DNA of 64,000 nucleotides from Neobacillus sp. WH10 (GCF_030123405.1 NZ_CP126110.1:1302001-1366000); one strand, 5' to 3'; shown: positions 32,701 to 41,700, counted from the stretch's first letter. Translations and numbers: made by a program. Notes: generated from the sequence alone by a model not told the origin.

Positions 32701-34613
32701 CATTTTAATAATCGAAGGCTATTTAAGATGACAAGGATGGTACTGCCTTCATGACCGATAACACCGTACGGTAAGTCGAGCATCTGAAAGAAATTGGATG
32801 CAATCAAAAGCATGATTACTGTAATGGAGAAAATAACATTTTGTTTGATGATTTTGTTCATACGCTGTGAAAGGCGGATGGCTTCTGAAATTTTTGGCAA
32901 ATCATTTTTCATTAGTACAATATCTGCTGTTTCAAGGGCTACATCTGTCCCTTCCCCCATCGCAATCCCAACATTGGCAATCGCTAATGCGGGGGCATCA
33001 TTGATACCATCACCGACCATTGCAACAGTTTTATATTTGTCTTTCAGTAGTTTAAGCTGATCCACTTTTTCTTCAGGGAGACATTCCGCGAAAAATTCAT
33101 CCACATGACTTTCATCCGCTATGGCACGGGCTGTTTTTTCACTATCGCCGGTTAGCATCACTGTCTGTATGCCTTGTTTCTTTAAATGATCGATTGCAAC
33201 CTTTGTTTCCTCACGAACTACATCCTTCATAGCAATCATCGCACTTAGCTCACCGTTAATTTTAATAAATACTAGTGTGTTGCCAAGGCTTGCAAGGACT
33301 TTGGCCTTTCCACCAGCAAACTTGTCGACATTTTCTTTTCCAACAAAAGCTGCTTTTCCAATCTTCCATTGGTCTCCATCCATTTCTGCCTTCACACCCC
33401 AGCCAGGGACATCCTCAAGGCTGTTTGGATGGAATAGTTCTTTACTTATAGTCTGCTTCGCATATTTAACAATTGCCTGTGCAAGCGGATGGTTTGAATG
33501 GCTTTCAATCGAAGCAGCTTTCCAGATGAGATTTTCTTTTTCCAGCCCATCTTTTACAATCACTTCGGTAACCTCAGGCTTTCCTTTTGTTAGTGTGCCA
33601 GTTTTATCAAAAGCTATGGCTTCTAAATGACTTAAATTTTCAAGATGGACGCCGCCTTTAACTAAAATTCCATGTCTGGCTCCATTTGAGATGGCTGATA
33701 AGGTAGCAGGCATGATCGAAGCGACAAGGGCACAAGGAGAGGCGACCACTAATAAAATCATTGCTCGATAAAAGGATTCATGCCAGCTCCAGCCGAGTAA
33801 AAAGTACGGCAGGAAAATCATAGCAATCACCACAAGCAGGACAACCTTTACGTAGGTTCCTTCAAAGCGTTCAATGAAAAGCTGTGATGGTGACTTTTCA
33901 CTTTGAGCTGATTGAACGAGCTGAATGATTTTTTGAAAAAGTGTATCATTGCTCGCCTTTGTCACTTGGACAGTAATCGAGCCTGTCATATTAACGGTTC
34001 CAGCAAAAACTTCCTCTTGTTCACCCTTGGAGACAGGCATCGACTCGCCTGTAATCGCCGCTTCATCAATATTGGTTTGTCCTTTGATAATCGTTCCGTC
34101 TGATGGGACACGTTCACCCGGTTTAATTAGAATCTGATCACCGACAAGAAGCTCAGAAACGGGAACCTTATTTTCATAACCGTTTGAGATAAGCAAAGCC
34201 TCTTCCGGCTGCAGCTCCATTAAAGAAGAAATTTCTTTATGGCTTTTATTCATCGTGTAGGTTTCTAACGCACCACTGACAGCAAAAATAAAGATTAATA
34301 CAGCACCCTCTGTCCAGTACCCAATAATGGCTGAACCAACCGCAGCAAAGATCATCAACATTTCTACGTTTAGTTCTTTATTATCATATGTGGCTTCAAT
34401 GCCTTCCTTTGCTTTAGCAAAACCGCCGATTACAAATGCCAGCAGGTAGGCAACAATAGAATCAACACCATTCCCATATTTATCAAACAGCCAGCCGGCA
34501 GCAATCAAAACTCCACTTAAAGACGCAGCAATCAGTTCTGCATGTGGTTTGATTTTTTCTATGAAACTAATATTCTGTACTTTTTTTGTAAGTGATTTTG
34601 CATTTGAACTCAT
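32700..34613 (-). CDS. pfeT: P1B-type metal-transport ATPase, PfeT (ZosA)-like
   Basis: A 637-residue heavy-metal P-type ATPase, the same length as B. subtilis PfeT (formerly ZosA), which exports Fe(II). Eight membrane helices; the transmembrane metal motif is SPC (SPCALVAS, about residue 292) instead of CPC, the mark of the P1B4 class. Phosphorylation site DKTGTLT, TGES actuator motif, GDGINDAPAL hinge. No N-terminal heavy-metal-binding domain. GGGGGGAG site before the ATG. A strong promoter and a Fur-like box lie upstream, fitting iron- or peroxide-linked control. Zinc or cobalt transport cannot be excluded. Confidence 0.85.
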   Translation of the reverse strand: MSSNAKSLTKKVQNISFIEKIKPHAELIAASLSGVLIAAGWLFDKYGNGVDSIVAYLLAFVIGGFAKAKEGIEATYDNKELNVEMLMIFAAVGSAIIGYWTEGAVLIFIFAVSGALETYTMNKSHKEISSLMELQPEEALLISNGYENKVPVSELLVGDQILIKPGERVPSDGTIIKGQTNIDEAAITGESMPVSKGEQEEVFAGTVNMTGSITVQVTKASNDTLFQKIIQLVQSAQSEKSPSQLFIERFEGTYVKVVLLVVIAMIFLPYFLLGWSWHESFYRAMILLVVASPCALVASIMPATLSAISNGARHGILVKGGVHLENLSHLEAIAFDKTGTLTKGKPEVTEVIVKDGLEKENLIWKAASIESHSNHPLAQAIVKYAKQTISKELFHPNSLEDVPGWGVKAEMDGDQWKIGKAAFVGKENVDKFAGGKAKVLASLGNTLVFIKINGELSAMIAMKDVVREETKVAIDHLKKQGIQTVMLTGDSEKTARAIADESHVDEFFAECLPEEKVDQLKLLKDKYKTVAMVGDGINDAPALAIANVGIAMGEGTDVALETADIVLMKNDLPKISEAIRLSQRMNKIIKQNVIFSITVIMLLIASNFFQMLDLPYGVIGHEGSTILVILNSLRLLK

Positions 34614-34639
34614 TGTGTATCTCCCCCCTTATTAATTTG

Positions 34640-34688
34640 ATTGTACTGTAAGCAAAAAACTATGTCAATTCTAATTGATAATATTAGA
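34640..34688 (-). promoter_or_regulatory. pfeT promoter with adjoining dyad
   Basis: Minus-strand TTGACA (34663-34668), 17 bp and TACAAT (34640-34645). Directly upstream, 34670-34688 is a dyad TCTAAT-N7-ATTAGA. It matches a PerR box (TTATAATNATTATAA) only partly, so the regulator is open. Confidence 0.75.
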
Positions 34689-34761
34689 GTTTAATTGAGA
34701 ATGAAATTCAGTGTAATGTCTAATAATATATGGAATTATAGCTAGAGTGGTTAATCATAAA

Positions 34762-34776
34762 TAATAATTATTATCA
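34762..34776. promoter_or_regulatory. Fur-like box upstream of pfeT
   Basis: TAATAATTATTATCA matches the 7-1-7 Fur consensus TGATAATNATTATCA at all but one position. It lies about 95 bp upstream of the pfeT -35, where Fur could act as an activator, as described for B. subtilis pfeT. The rest of 34789-35015 holds only the hairpin at 34886. Confidence 0.6.
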
Positions 34777-34885
34777 ATTGCTTGAGAGAGATAAGCTGTT
34801 TCTGTGATTTGTATTGCTAACAAGAATGAATTGAAGGTGTAATTGATAAGAATAATCAAACTCACTACCCCTAAAAAACACGAAA

Positions 34886-34908
34886 GCTGTCATCAAAGTG
34901 ATGACAGC
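34886..34908 (-). terminator. Hairpin 3' of the MFS gene at 35016
   Basis: Perfect 10 bp stem GCTGTCATCA / TGATGACAGC with a three-base loop. The minus strand continues TTTCGTGTTTTTT, fitting termination of the minus-strand MFS gene. Confidence 0.7.
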
Positions 34909-35015
34909 AATAATCTCACAATTCAATATATTTTATCTAATTTTACCATACACTCTATGCTTTAAGATATGAATTTGCTCCAAAATAATGTGATGATGAA
35001 TTTTATTAGATAGTA

Positions 35016-36191
35016 TTAATCATTTACCGTAATCAAGGACTTTTCCTTATTTAATGTAATTATTAAAAAGATAATAAAAAATAATGTACTAATAATATGA
35101 AAGAAACTAATGTTTTCAAAGTACTGAATAAAAAATCCTCCTAAAGTTGGGCCAATTAAACTACCGAGACTAAAAAAGATCCCGCACATGAGATTTCCTG
35201 TAGGGAATAAATTTTTGGGCATTAAGTCAGCCATATAGGAAATGCCAAGTGAGAACGTTGAACCAACAAACATTCCTGCTAAGAATAAACAAACAGCAAG
35301 CGAGAAAAAAGATTGCTCTAAGAAACTGGCTGTGATAAAGCATATAAAACCAAGGAATAATATGGTTATTAGTACATTTCTACGACCGATTTTGTCACTC
35401 AAAATACCTAATGGAAGCTGAAATACAATTGCACCAATAGCAAAGGAAGCCAAAAGAAGTGAAACATGCTTGACATCAAGCCCAATCCTTAAAGCATAGA
35501 CTGGAAAACTTCCATTTAAAGATGACTCTAATACCCCATAAGCAAGTGGAGGTAAGAAAGCAGCCCACCCATATTTCCATGCTTGTGAAAAGCGTTTTAA
35601 AGTGGCAGCGAATGAATTAACCTTTATTTCTTGATCCGGATGTTCGTTTTTAAGAGCAAATAAAAAGACCCATCCCACTAAACATAAAGCAGAAGATAAC
35701 ATGAAAGGAAGAGCCTCATTTATATTGACCAGTGGTGTCATTAATGGTCCCGTTGCAAACCCAATCCCAAAGAATAACCCATAAAGAGAAAGGTTTCTTC
35801 CACGTCTGTTTTCGGGTGAAAATGAAGTAATCCACGTCTGTGTTGCGAAGTGCAAAGCGTGGTCTCCGACACCTATGAAAAGCCTTAGAATAAACCAAAA
35901 CCAAAATGTTTTCCATAACGGAAACAATGCCAATGAAACGATAACCATCAAACCACCAAAAATGATAACGGGCTTATAACCAAATTTTCGAAGCGGTTGT
36001 TCCATAAATGGGGATACTAAAAGTATTCCAATGTATAGTGCGGTCGCATTCAATCCGTTTAATGAAGACGAAATCCCACTGTTTTCAAGAATCACTGCTA
36101 TCAGTGGAAGAAGCATACCTTGACTGAAACCTGAGATCGACACAATACTGACTAATATCCAAAATCTAAAATTTGTGTTTACATTTATCAT
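35016..36191 (-). CDS. MFS transporter
   Basis: A 391-residue major facilitator with 12 predicted membrane helices. Sugar-transporter-like/MFS_1 features: MEQPLRKFGYKPVII in the helix 2-3 loop and GILSDKIGRRNVLI in the matching loop of the second half. It resembles sugar or drug exporters of the YfkF/YdhP type, and B. subtilis yfkF also lies next to the yfkE antiporter; this identity is an inference. AGAGG ribosome site. Divergent from the Ca2+/H+ antiporter gene, with 220 bp of shared upstream region. Confidence 0.82.
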   Translation of the reverse strand: MINVNTNFRFWILVSIVSISGFSQGMLLPLIAVILENSGISSSLNGLNATALYIGILLVSPFMEQPLRKFGYKPVIIFGGLMVIVSLALFPLWKTFWFWFILRLFIGVGDHALHFATQTWITSFSPENRRGRNLSLYGLFFGIGFATGPLMTPLVNINEALPFMLSSALCLVGWVFLFALKNEHPDQEIKVNSFAATLKRFSQAWKYGWAAFLPPLAYGVLESSLNGSFPVYALRIGLDVKHVSLLLASFAIGAIVFQLPLGILSDKIGRRNVLITILFLGFICFITASFLEQSFFSLAVCLFLAGMFVGSTFSLGISYMADLMPKNLFPTGNLMCGIFFSLGSLIGPTLGGFFIQYFENISFFHIISTLFFIIFLIITLNKEKSLITVND

Positions 36192-36413
36192 TTTTTACCT
36201 CTTAAGAAAATAAATTGGTGTTGGTACTCAATTATTTATTATAACAAGATAATGGTTCTTTTGGTTAAAAATGAATAAAGTGGTTTATGCCTGTCCATAT
36301 TGATCATTTCATCTAGACATTTAATGGAATTTAGGTTAATTTAGGTGAATGTGGAAAAAACATATAAGGGTAGAAAAAAAGATGTGATAAAAAAAGACTA
36401 TGGAGGGAAGGCT

Positions 36414-37472
36414 TTGACTAAAAAAATATTTATGCTATTGACATTCATTGGGGTTCCACTTTCTGTCATTGGAACACTGATGCATTGGCCGAGTATTATT
36501 CTATTTATTCTTTACTGTTTAACGATTATTGCTTTATCCAGCTATATGGGCAGGGCAACCGAAAGTCTTGCCATTGTGGCAGGCCCGCGAATAGGGGGGC
36601 TTTTAAATGCAACCTTTGGAAATGCGGTTGAGCTGATTATTTCGGTATTTGCTTTAAAAGCAGGATTAATAGGGGTTGTTTTAGCTTCATTAACAGGTTC
36701 CGTACTGGGAAACCTGCTTCTGGTCGCCGGTCTTTCCTTTTTTGTCGGCGGATTAAAATTCAAGCGGCAGAAATTTAACGTATTTGACGCCAGGCATAAT
36801 TCAGGACTGCTGATGTTTGCGGTAATGATTGCTTTTGTCATTCCTGAAGTATTTTCAATGAATATGAATGAAACGAAAACTCTATCATTAAGTGTTGGAA
36901 TTTCTGTTATCCTTATCCTCCTTTATCTCGCGGCATTATTTTTTAAACTCGTTACACACCGGGGGGTCTATCAATCTGGGACGGAAAATACGGCTCATGA
37001 AGAGGAGGAACCGGAATGGGGGAAAGGCAAGGCGATCGCCGTGCTTTTGGTTGCAACGCTTGCTGTTGCCTATATATCCGAGCATCTTGTTCATACTTTT
37101 GAGTATGTAGGAGAGGCTTTCGGTTGGACTGAGCTCTTTATCGGGGTAATCATTGTAGCCATTGTTGGTAATGCCGCGGAACACGCTTCAGCGATTTTAA
37201 TGGCCTATAAAAATAAAATGGATATTGCTGTTGAAATTGCAGTAGGATCTACCTTACAAATTGCAATGTTTGTGCTGCCAGTGCTTGTCCTTATTTCGCT
37301 GTTTTTTGACAAATCGATGCCGCTGGTATTCAGTTTGCAGGAATTGATTGCAATGGTTTCATCGGTACTCCTAATGGTTGTCATCTCTAACGACGGTGAA
37401 TCCAATTGGTTTGAAGGTTTGACCTTGCTGGCAGCTTATGTAATTATGGGGATTGGCTTTTTCTTACTATAA
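36414..37472 (+). CDS. chaA: Ca2+/H+ antiporter, CAX family (ChaA/YfkE)
   Basis: A 352-residue cation/proton antiporter with about 11 membrane helices. The two alpha-repeat motifs are visible: NATFGNAVELIISVFALKAG (about residue 64) and VGNAAEHASAILMAYKNKMD (about 246), with the ion-binding Glu residues. Length agrees with B. subtilis YfkE (351), a Ca2+/H+ exchanger. The frame opens at GTG 36345, but GGAGGGAAGG stands seven bases before TTG 36414, giving MTKKIFMLLTFIG. It is in yfk-like gene order. Followed by a terminator. Confidence 0.9.
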   Translation: MTKKIFMLLTFIGVPLSVIGTLMHWPSIILFILYCLTIIALSSYMGRATESLAIVAGPRIGGLLNATFGNAVELIISVFALKAGLIGVVLASLTGSVLGNLLLVAGLSFFVGGLKFKRQKFNVFDARHNSGLLMFAVMIAFVIPEVFSMNMNETKTLSLSVGISVILILLYLAALFFKLVTHRGVYQSGTENTAHEEEEPEWGKGKAIAVLLVATLAVAYISEHLVHTFEYVGEAFGWTELFIGVIIVAIVGNAAEHASAILMAYKNKMDIAVEIAVGSTLQIAMFVLPVLVLISLFFDKSMPLVFSLQELIAMVSSVLLMVVISNDGESNWFEGLTLLAAYVIMGIGFFLL

Positions 37473-37513
37473 GGACCTTTAGAATATCACTTTTGGTGTC
37501 AGGCACCCAATAT

Positions 37514-37549
37514 AAAGACTCTAAGCCCAAGGGCCTAGAGTCTCTTTTG
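37514..37549 (+). terminator. Terminator after the antiporter
   Basis: Stem AAGACTCTA...TAGAGTCT with an inner GCCC/GGGC pair, followed by CTTTTG. Just upstream, at 37495-37507, lies a GGTGTCAGGCACC motif of a dispersed family. Confidence 0.8.
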
Positions 37550-37593
37550 CTTTAAAAATATTTACTTTTTCAAATGTACGGAGTTAATCCTTT

Positions 37594-37618
37594 TTGCTGT
37601 GCTATAATGAAACAGCAA
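37594..37618 (+). promoter_or_regulatory. Extended -10 promoter inside a palindrome
   Basis: TTGCTGT and ACAGCAA (37594-37600, 37612-37618) flank an extended -10, TGC-TATAAT. This may be an operator over a promoter for the YczE-like gene, with a start near 37612 and a leader of about 280 nt. The remaining 37620-37893 shows no gene and no recognised riboswitch. Confidence 0.4.
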
Positions 37619-37893
37619 TATTTTTATTAGGGTTTTAAAATCAATCGCTTTCTCTGGGACCATCAATCACCAACCTTCATGTTTAGTTTAAGGCAAGAAA
37701 AACACGAGTGTTGAATTTCATATAAGACGGGAATCCCAACCTCCTTAAATGTAAATAAGTAAATGGTTAGCCGATTGATTACAGCCCTCCTTTTTTGAAA
37801 GGTTAAATATAGTATAAACTTATATTAAAATTTTGTAAATAGTCTGATTATTATATTTTTCCTGCTTTTTTACCAATTTTTAAGGAGCGAATA

Positions 37894-38511
37894 ATGAAAT
37901 TTTTTATAAGGCTATTATTTTTTATTATCGGGTTATCGATTATGACTTTTGGTGTATGTATGACAATTGAAGCAGCAGATATTGGAGTAGGGGCCTGGGA
38001 TGCCCTCAATGTTGTCCTAACTGAAAAGGTAGGATTATCGGTTGGGAAATGGGTGATGATTGACGGTGCAGTTTTAGTCATGGTCAATTCCCTTTTATTA
38101 AAAAGTAGACCTGATCTGCTTTCACTGTTAACAATTATTTTCATTGGTTCTTTAGTTGATTTTTGGTTGATCACTGTTTTTGATTTATTTTCAATGGAAC
38201 AATTTATCGCTAAATTGGGAATGTTGCTGGTAGGGATCCTTATCATTGGTTTTGGGGCGGCGATTTATTTGCAGGCAAAGTTCCCTCAAAGTCCAATCGA
38301 CAATTTTATGTTAGCAATAAAGGAACGTCTTCATGTGAATTTAATGACGGCAAAAACACTTGGTGAAATTACAGCATTGGTGCCTGCTTTTTTTCTAAAA
38401 GGACCTATTTCGTACGGAACGATTATCATTACTTTTACAGTGGGACCAGCGATCCAATTATTTTTTCCTTACTTTGAAAAATTAATGAAGCAACTGCAGG
38501 CGAAATATTAA
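37894..38511 (+). CDS. YczE/YitT-type integral membrane protein
   Basis: A 205-residue protein with five or six membrane helices, starting MKFFIRLLFFIIGLSIMTFG. The family block DIGVGAWDALNVVLTEKVGLSVGKW and the PQSPIDNFMLAIKERL segment mark the YczE (DUF161-related) group. In B. subtilis YczE affects surfactin and bacillaene production indirectly; its activity is unknown. AAGGAGCG ribosome site. It stands alone between the antiporter and yfkD. Confidence 0.78.
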   Translation: MKFFIRLLFFIIGLSIMTFGVCMTIEAADIGVGAWDALNVVLTEKVGLSVGKWVMIDGAVLVMVNSLLLKSRPDLLSLLTIIFIGSLVDFWLITVFDLFSMEQFIAKLGMLLVGILIIGFGAAIYLQAKFPQSPIDNFMLAIKERLHVNLMTAKTLGEITALVPAFFLKGPISYGTIIITFTVGPAIQLFFPYFEKLMKQLQAKY

Positions 38512-38632
38512 TTGAAAAAGTCGTTCAGGCGGAAATCCCTGAAAATAATTGCTTGAAATGGATAATATTTATGAACTCCGAAAAAACTAGGTAGAGACAT
38601 GATTAATGTTACTAGTGAAAGGAGTTTACCCT

Positions 38633-39448
38633 GTGAAGAAACATATTTCTTTACTTATGACACTGCTATTAATGCTAACCTTTATTCCGCCTGTTTTCGC
38701 GCAAAAGGCACCGGTAAAAAAGGCACCAGCTCCAGTAAAATATCAAGTCCCAGTTTCAGTTCGGAACATTTCAAAGGAAAATACGTATCCGAATTCCACT
38801 CAAGACCTGCCAAAGCTGAAGCCTAGTGATTTAACCAGAAAGTTAATCAATTCTTCAAAAGAAAAAATTGAAAATCCTGATTTGATTCGTATGCTCAATG
38901 AGTCGAGTATTAACAACAGTCCATTTGCTGTTGGATATCGTGCAATTATTTACCTTGGTCAATGGCCATTGAACTACGAATCATCAGAAACCTCCCCAAA
39001 TTGGGAATACCAAAAGATTAATACAAATTACTTTGATAATCGCGGCGGTGGTGTGCCATATCAAATTAAGTATGTTCAAGAGGCACAAAAGATTGTCCGT
39101 GGCGGGCTGACAGCCAAAATTGCCAATGCCGAAGATGTGAAAAAGATGATGCTTTTAAAGGCAATGGAAAAAACTCGTTTGCCACTCGCATTTGAAACGA
39201 TTATCGGGGCTGGAACGAAAAATGATCATATTTATAATATCCCTGCCAACCGCTTGGGATACTTATATGCTTATGCGCCCGGTGTTAATGAAAAAGGGAA
39301 AGTAACCTATGGAGAAGTATATTTAATGCTTAAAGGAAGCAAAAAGTTTATCGTTATTAAAAACGTTACCTCTCAAGGGATCGGTGCCTGGATTCCAGTT
39401 CAGGATTATGTTTCATTTGGCTTCGCAGCTTCAGAACGACCACGCTAA
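38633..39448 (+). CDS. yfkD: YfkD-like exported protein
   Basis: A 271-residue protein with a signal peptide (about residues 1-26, ending VFA) and no other membrane segment. Sequence blocks PFAVGYRAIIYLGQWPLNYES, NYFDNRGGGVPYQI and VTSQGIGAWIPVQDYVSFGF resemble B. subtilis YfkD, a sigma-F or sporulation-linked gene of unknown function. GTG 38633 is chosen because AAAGGAG (38618-38624) precedes it at eight bases; the reading from 38606 has no such site. A terminator follows. Confidence 0.78.
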   Translation: MKKHISLLMTLLLMLTFIPPVFAQKAPVKKAPAPVKYQVPVSVRNISKENTYPNSTQDLPKLKPSDLTRKLINSSKEKIENPDLIRMLNESSINNSPFAVGYRAIIYLGQWPLNYESSETSPNWEYQKINTNYFDNRGGGVPYQIKYVQEAQKIVRGGLTAKIANAEDVKKMMLLKAMEKTRLPLAFETIIGAGTKNDHIYNIPANRLGYLYAYAPGVNEKGKVTYGEVYLMLKGSKKFIVIKNVTSQGIGAWIPVQDYVSFGFAASERPR

Positions 39449-39455
39449 TTTGAGC

Positions 39456-39489
39456 AAAAGGACTCCTAGCAGCAGGAGTCTTTTATTTT
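39456..39489 (+). terminator. Terminator after yfkD
   Basis: Stem AAAAGGACTCCT / AGGAGTCTTTT around AGCAGC, then ATTTTT. Confidence 0.85.
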
Positions 39490-39567
39490 TGTTAAATAGG
39501 ACAAACTAATTGTCAAAGCTCTAATTATTCGGTAGGATGAAAACATTAATGAAAGGAGAGATATAGC

Positions 39568-39765
39568 TTGGGAAGTCCAATTCAAGATAAAAATTCACAG
39601 GTTGATTTTTTAAAACAGCGTTTAAATATGTTTATCGATGTGCTCGATGCCATTGATCCAGAGGATACGGATCTTGAAGATATTGACCGTTTAATTTCTT
39701 TGCTTAATGACATGGAATCTAAATGCAGAGAATTCAATAATCGTGAAGTAAGTGAGTCTGTTTAA
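39568..39765 (+). CDS. SE1561-family small protein
   Basis: A 65-residue acidic helical protein: MGSPIQDKNSQVDFLKQRL, then FIDVLDAIDPEDTDLEDIDRLISLLNDME. This pattern matches the small Firmicute family called SE1561, of unknown function. The start is TTG 39568 with GAAAGGAGAG upstream. It lies between yfkD and fumarase, with about 140 bp before the purine repeat. Confidence 0.72.
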   Translation: MGSPIQDKNSQVDFLKQRLNMFIDVLDAIDPEDTDLEDIDRLISLLNDMESKCREFNNREVSESV

Positions 39766-39917
39766 AAGCAGGCTCTTTTTATTGGTGGATGTAGGTGGAT
39801 TACCTCAAACTTCCATGTATCCGCTTGCAAGCTTATTCTTTAAATACTACGGCTATAGGAGTATAATAGAAGCGTGCAAAAAGTTGTAATATTTTAAATA
39901 GAATAATTTGGGGAACA

Positions 39918-39964
39918 AAGGGAAAAGGAAAAGGAAAGGGAAAGGGAAAGGGAAAGGGAAAGGG
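39918..39964 (+). repeat. Purine hexanucleotide tract (GGAAAG)n at the fumarase ribosome site
   Basis: Two GGAAAA units, then five perfect GGAAAG units, merging into AGGGG. The last units serve as the Shine-Dalgarno for TTG 39974. The tract is all-purine and is the only microsatellite I see in the window. Confidence 0.93.
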
Positions 39965-39973
39965 GTACTCGAA

Positions 39974-41518
39974 TTGAATATTGAAAAATTCCAGGAAAGT
40001 ATGTACAAGCTTGTTGTTGAAACTTCTACAAAACTTCCAAAGGATGTTCGTCGTGCAGTTTTGGCTGCGAAGGAAAAGGAAAACGCTGGCACGAGTGCAG
40101 CTATGAGCCTTGCTACCATCACGAATAACATTAAAATGGCGGATGACCAAGTGTCTCCAATCTGTCAGGATACAGGTCTGCCAACGTTTAAAATTAAAAC
40201 TCCAGTTGGTGTTAACCAATTGGAATTAAAGGAAGCAATTCGAAATGCGATTGTGTTGGCTACAAAAGAAGGCAAATTACGTCCAAACTCTGTAGATTCA
40301 TTAACAGGTGAAAACAGTGGTGATAACCTAGGTACGGGGGTCCCGGTTATCAAATTTGACCAATGGGAAAAAGATTACATTGATGTCCGTCTGATTTTAA
40401 AAGGCGGGGGATGTGAAAATAAAAACATTCAATACAGCTTGCCATGTGAGTTAGAAGGACTAGGACGTGCGGGCCGCGACCTTGATGGTATTCGCAAGTG
40501 TGTCATGCATTCCGTTTACCAGGCACAGGGCCAAGGCTGCAGCGCTGGTTTTATCGGCGTCGGAATTGGCGGCGACCGTTCATCAGGATATGATTTAGCA
40601 AAAGAACAGTTATTCCGTTCTGTAGATGACGTTAATCCAAACGAAGATCTCCGTAAGCTTGAAGAATATGTTATGGAAAATGCAAATAAATTAGGAATTG
40701 GAACAATGGGCTTTGGCGGCGAGGCGACTTTACTAGGATGTAAAGTCGGTGTCATGAACCGAATTCCTGCCAGCTTCTACGTATCTGTTGCCTACAACTG
40801 CTGGGCATTCCGCCGCTTAGGTGTCAGCGTTGATGCTGTTAGCGGAGAAATTAATGAATGGATGTATCAAGATGGTGAGTTCATTGATTTTGCTGCTACG
40901 GAAGCAGAGAAAGAAACAGCTGCAGCTTCTGCTGAAGAAGTGATTACATTAGAGGCACCAATTACAGAAGAAAAGATTCGCTCGTTAAAGGTTGGCGACG
41001 TTGTTCAAATTAACGGATTAATGTATACAGGCCGTGACGCAATTCATAAGTTTTTGATCGATCACGATGCCCCTGTTGATTTAAATGGCCAAGTCATTTA
41101 TCATTGCGGTCCAGTTATATTAAAGGACGAAGCTGGAGAGTGGCACGTTAAGGCTGCCGGGCCAACAACAAGTATTCGTGAGGAACCATACCAAGGCGAT
41201 ATCATGAAGAAATTTGGGATTCGCGCGGTTATCGGTAAAGGCGGTATGGGACCTAAAACATTGGCTGCTCTTAAGGAGCATGGTGGTGTGTACCTGAATG
41301 CGATCGGCGGTGCAGCACAATATTATGCTGATTGTATTAAAAAAGTCGAAGGTGTTGACTTGATGCAATTTGGTATTCCTGAAGCGATGTGGCATCTTCG
41401 TGTCGAGGGCTTCACAGCCGTTGTCACCATGGATTCACACGGAAATAGCCTGCACGCTGATGTTGACAAATCTTCTTTGGAAAAATTAGCACAGTTTAAG
41501 GAAGCAGTTTTTAAATAA
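39974..41518 (+). CDS. fumA: Fumarate hydratase, class I (iron-sulfur)
   Basis: A 514-residue class I fumarase of the Fe-S hydratase family, interconverting fumarate and malate in the TCA cycle. N-terminal alpha domain to about residue 290 with cluster-cysteine blocks SPICQDTGLP, GQGCSAGFIG and ATLLGCKVG; C-terminal beta domain from LEAPITEEKIRSLKVGDVVQINGLMYTGRDAIHK. The start is TTG 39974, eight bases after AAGGGG. The same frame opens at TTG 39908 and runs through the purine repeat as alternating Lys-Gly; this would add a tail unlike the family, so I reject it. L(+)-tartrate dehydratase is the main alternative, but the single-chain fusion favours fumarase. Confidence 0.9.
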   Translation: MNIEKFQESMYKLVVETSTKLPKDVRRAVLAAKEKENAGTSAAMSLATITNNIKMADDQVSPICQDTGLPTFKIKTPVGVNQLELKEAIRNAIVLATKEGKLRPNSVDSLTGENSGDNLGTGVPVIKFDQWEKDYIDVRLILKGGGCENKNIQYSLPCELEGLGRAGRDLDGIRKCVMHSVYQAQGQGCSAGFIGVGIGGDRSSGYDLAKEQLFRSVDDVNPNEDLRKLEEYVMENANKLGIGTMGFGGEATLLGCKVGVMNRIPASFYVSVAYNCWAFRRLGVSVDAVSGEINEWMYQDGEFIDFAATEAEKETAAASAEEVITLEAPITEEKIRSLKVGDVVQINGLMYTGRDAIHKFLIDHDAPVDLNGQVIYHCGPVILKDEAGEWHVKAAGPTTSIREEPYQGDIMKKFGIRAVIGKGGMGPKTLAALKEHGGVYLNAIGGAAQYYADCIKKVEGVDLMQFGIPEAMWHLRVEGFTAVVTMDSHGNSLHADVDKSSLEKLAQFKEAVFK

Positions 41519-41525
41519 GATTATG

Positions 41526-41563
41526 TGGGGTAGGCGCAGAGTGGGCGTCTATCCTTTTTTTTA
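41526..41563 (+). terminator. Terminator after fumarase
   Basis: Stem GGTAGGCGC...GGCGTCTATCC with two wobble pairs, followed by eight T. Confidence 0.75.
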
Positions 41564-41582
41564 CGTAGCTTGAAGGGGGGCG

Positions 41583-41700
41583 TTTGTTCATATCGCAATG
41601 AAATTTGTTCATAACTTAAGTGAATTTGTCCATATCGTCCTAGATTTGTTCATATCCTTAAATTATTTGTTCATAACTTCAAAAAATTTGTTCATTAATT
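41583..41700. repeat. Second TTTGTTCATAWC array (six units)
   Basis: Six units starting at 41583, 41604, 41625, 41645, 41666 and 41687. Spacing is 21, 21, 20, 21 and 21. The core TTTGTTCATATC alternates with TTTGTTCATAAC, with one TTTGTCCATATC and a final TTTGTTCATTAA. Tails differ from those at 2937-3300. It occupies the gap between fumarase and the NERD gene. Confidence 0.9.

Noticed and set aside
37620..37893. Riboswitch or small minus-strand gene before the YczE-like gene
   Set aside because: No known aptamer core could be matched, and the only minus-strand frame (about 32 codons) lacks a ribosome site and conservation clues.
39908..39973. Lys-Gly-rich N-terminal extension of fumarase
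   Set aside because: It is only the purine repeat read in frame; the family starts near residue MNIEKF and AAGGGG fits TTG 39974.
39833..40219. Minus-strand frames with Phe-Pro repeats opposite the fumarase start
   Set aside because: They are the complement of the purine hexanucleotide tract and overlap the well-supported fumarase gene.
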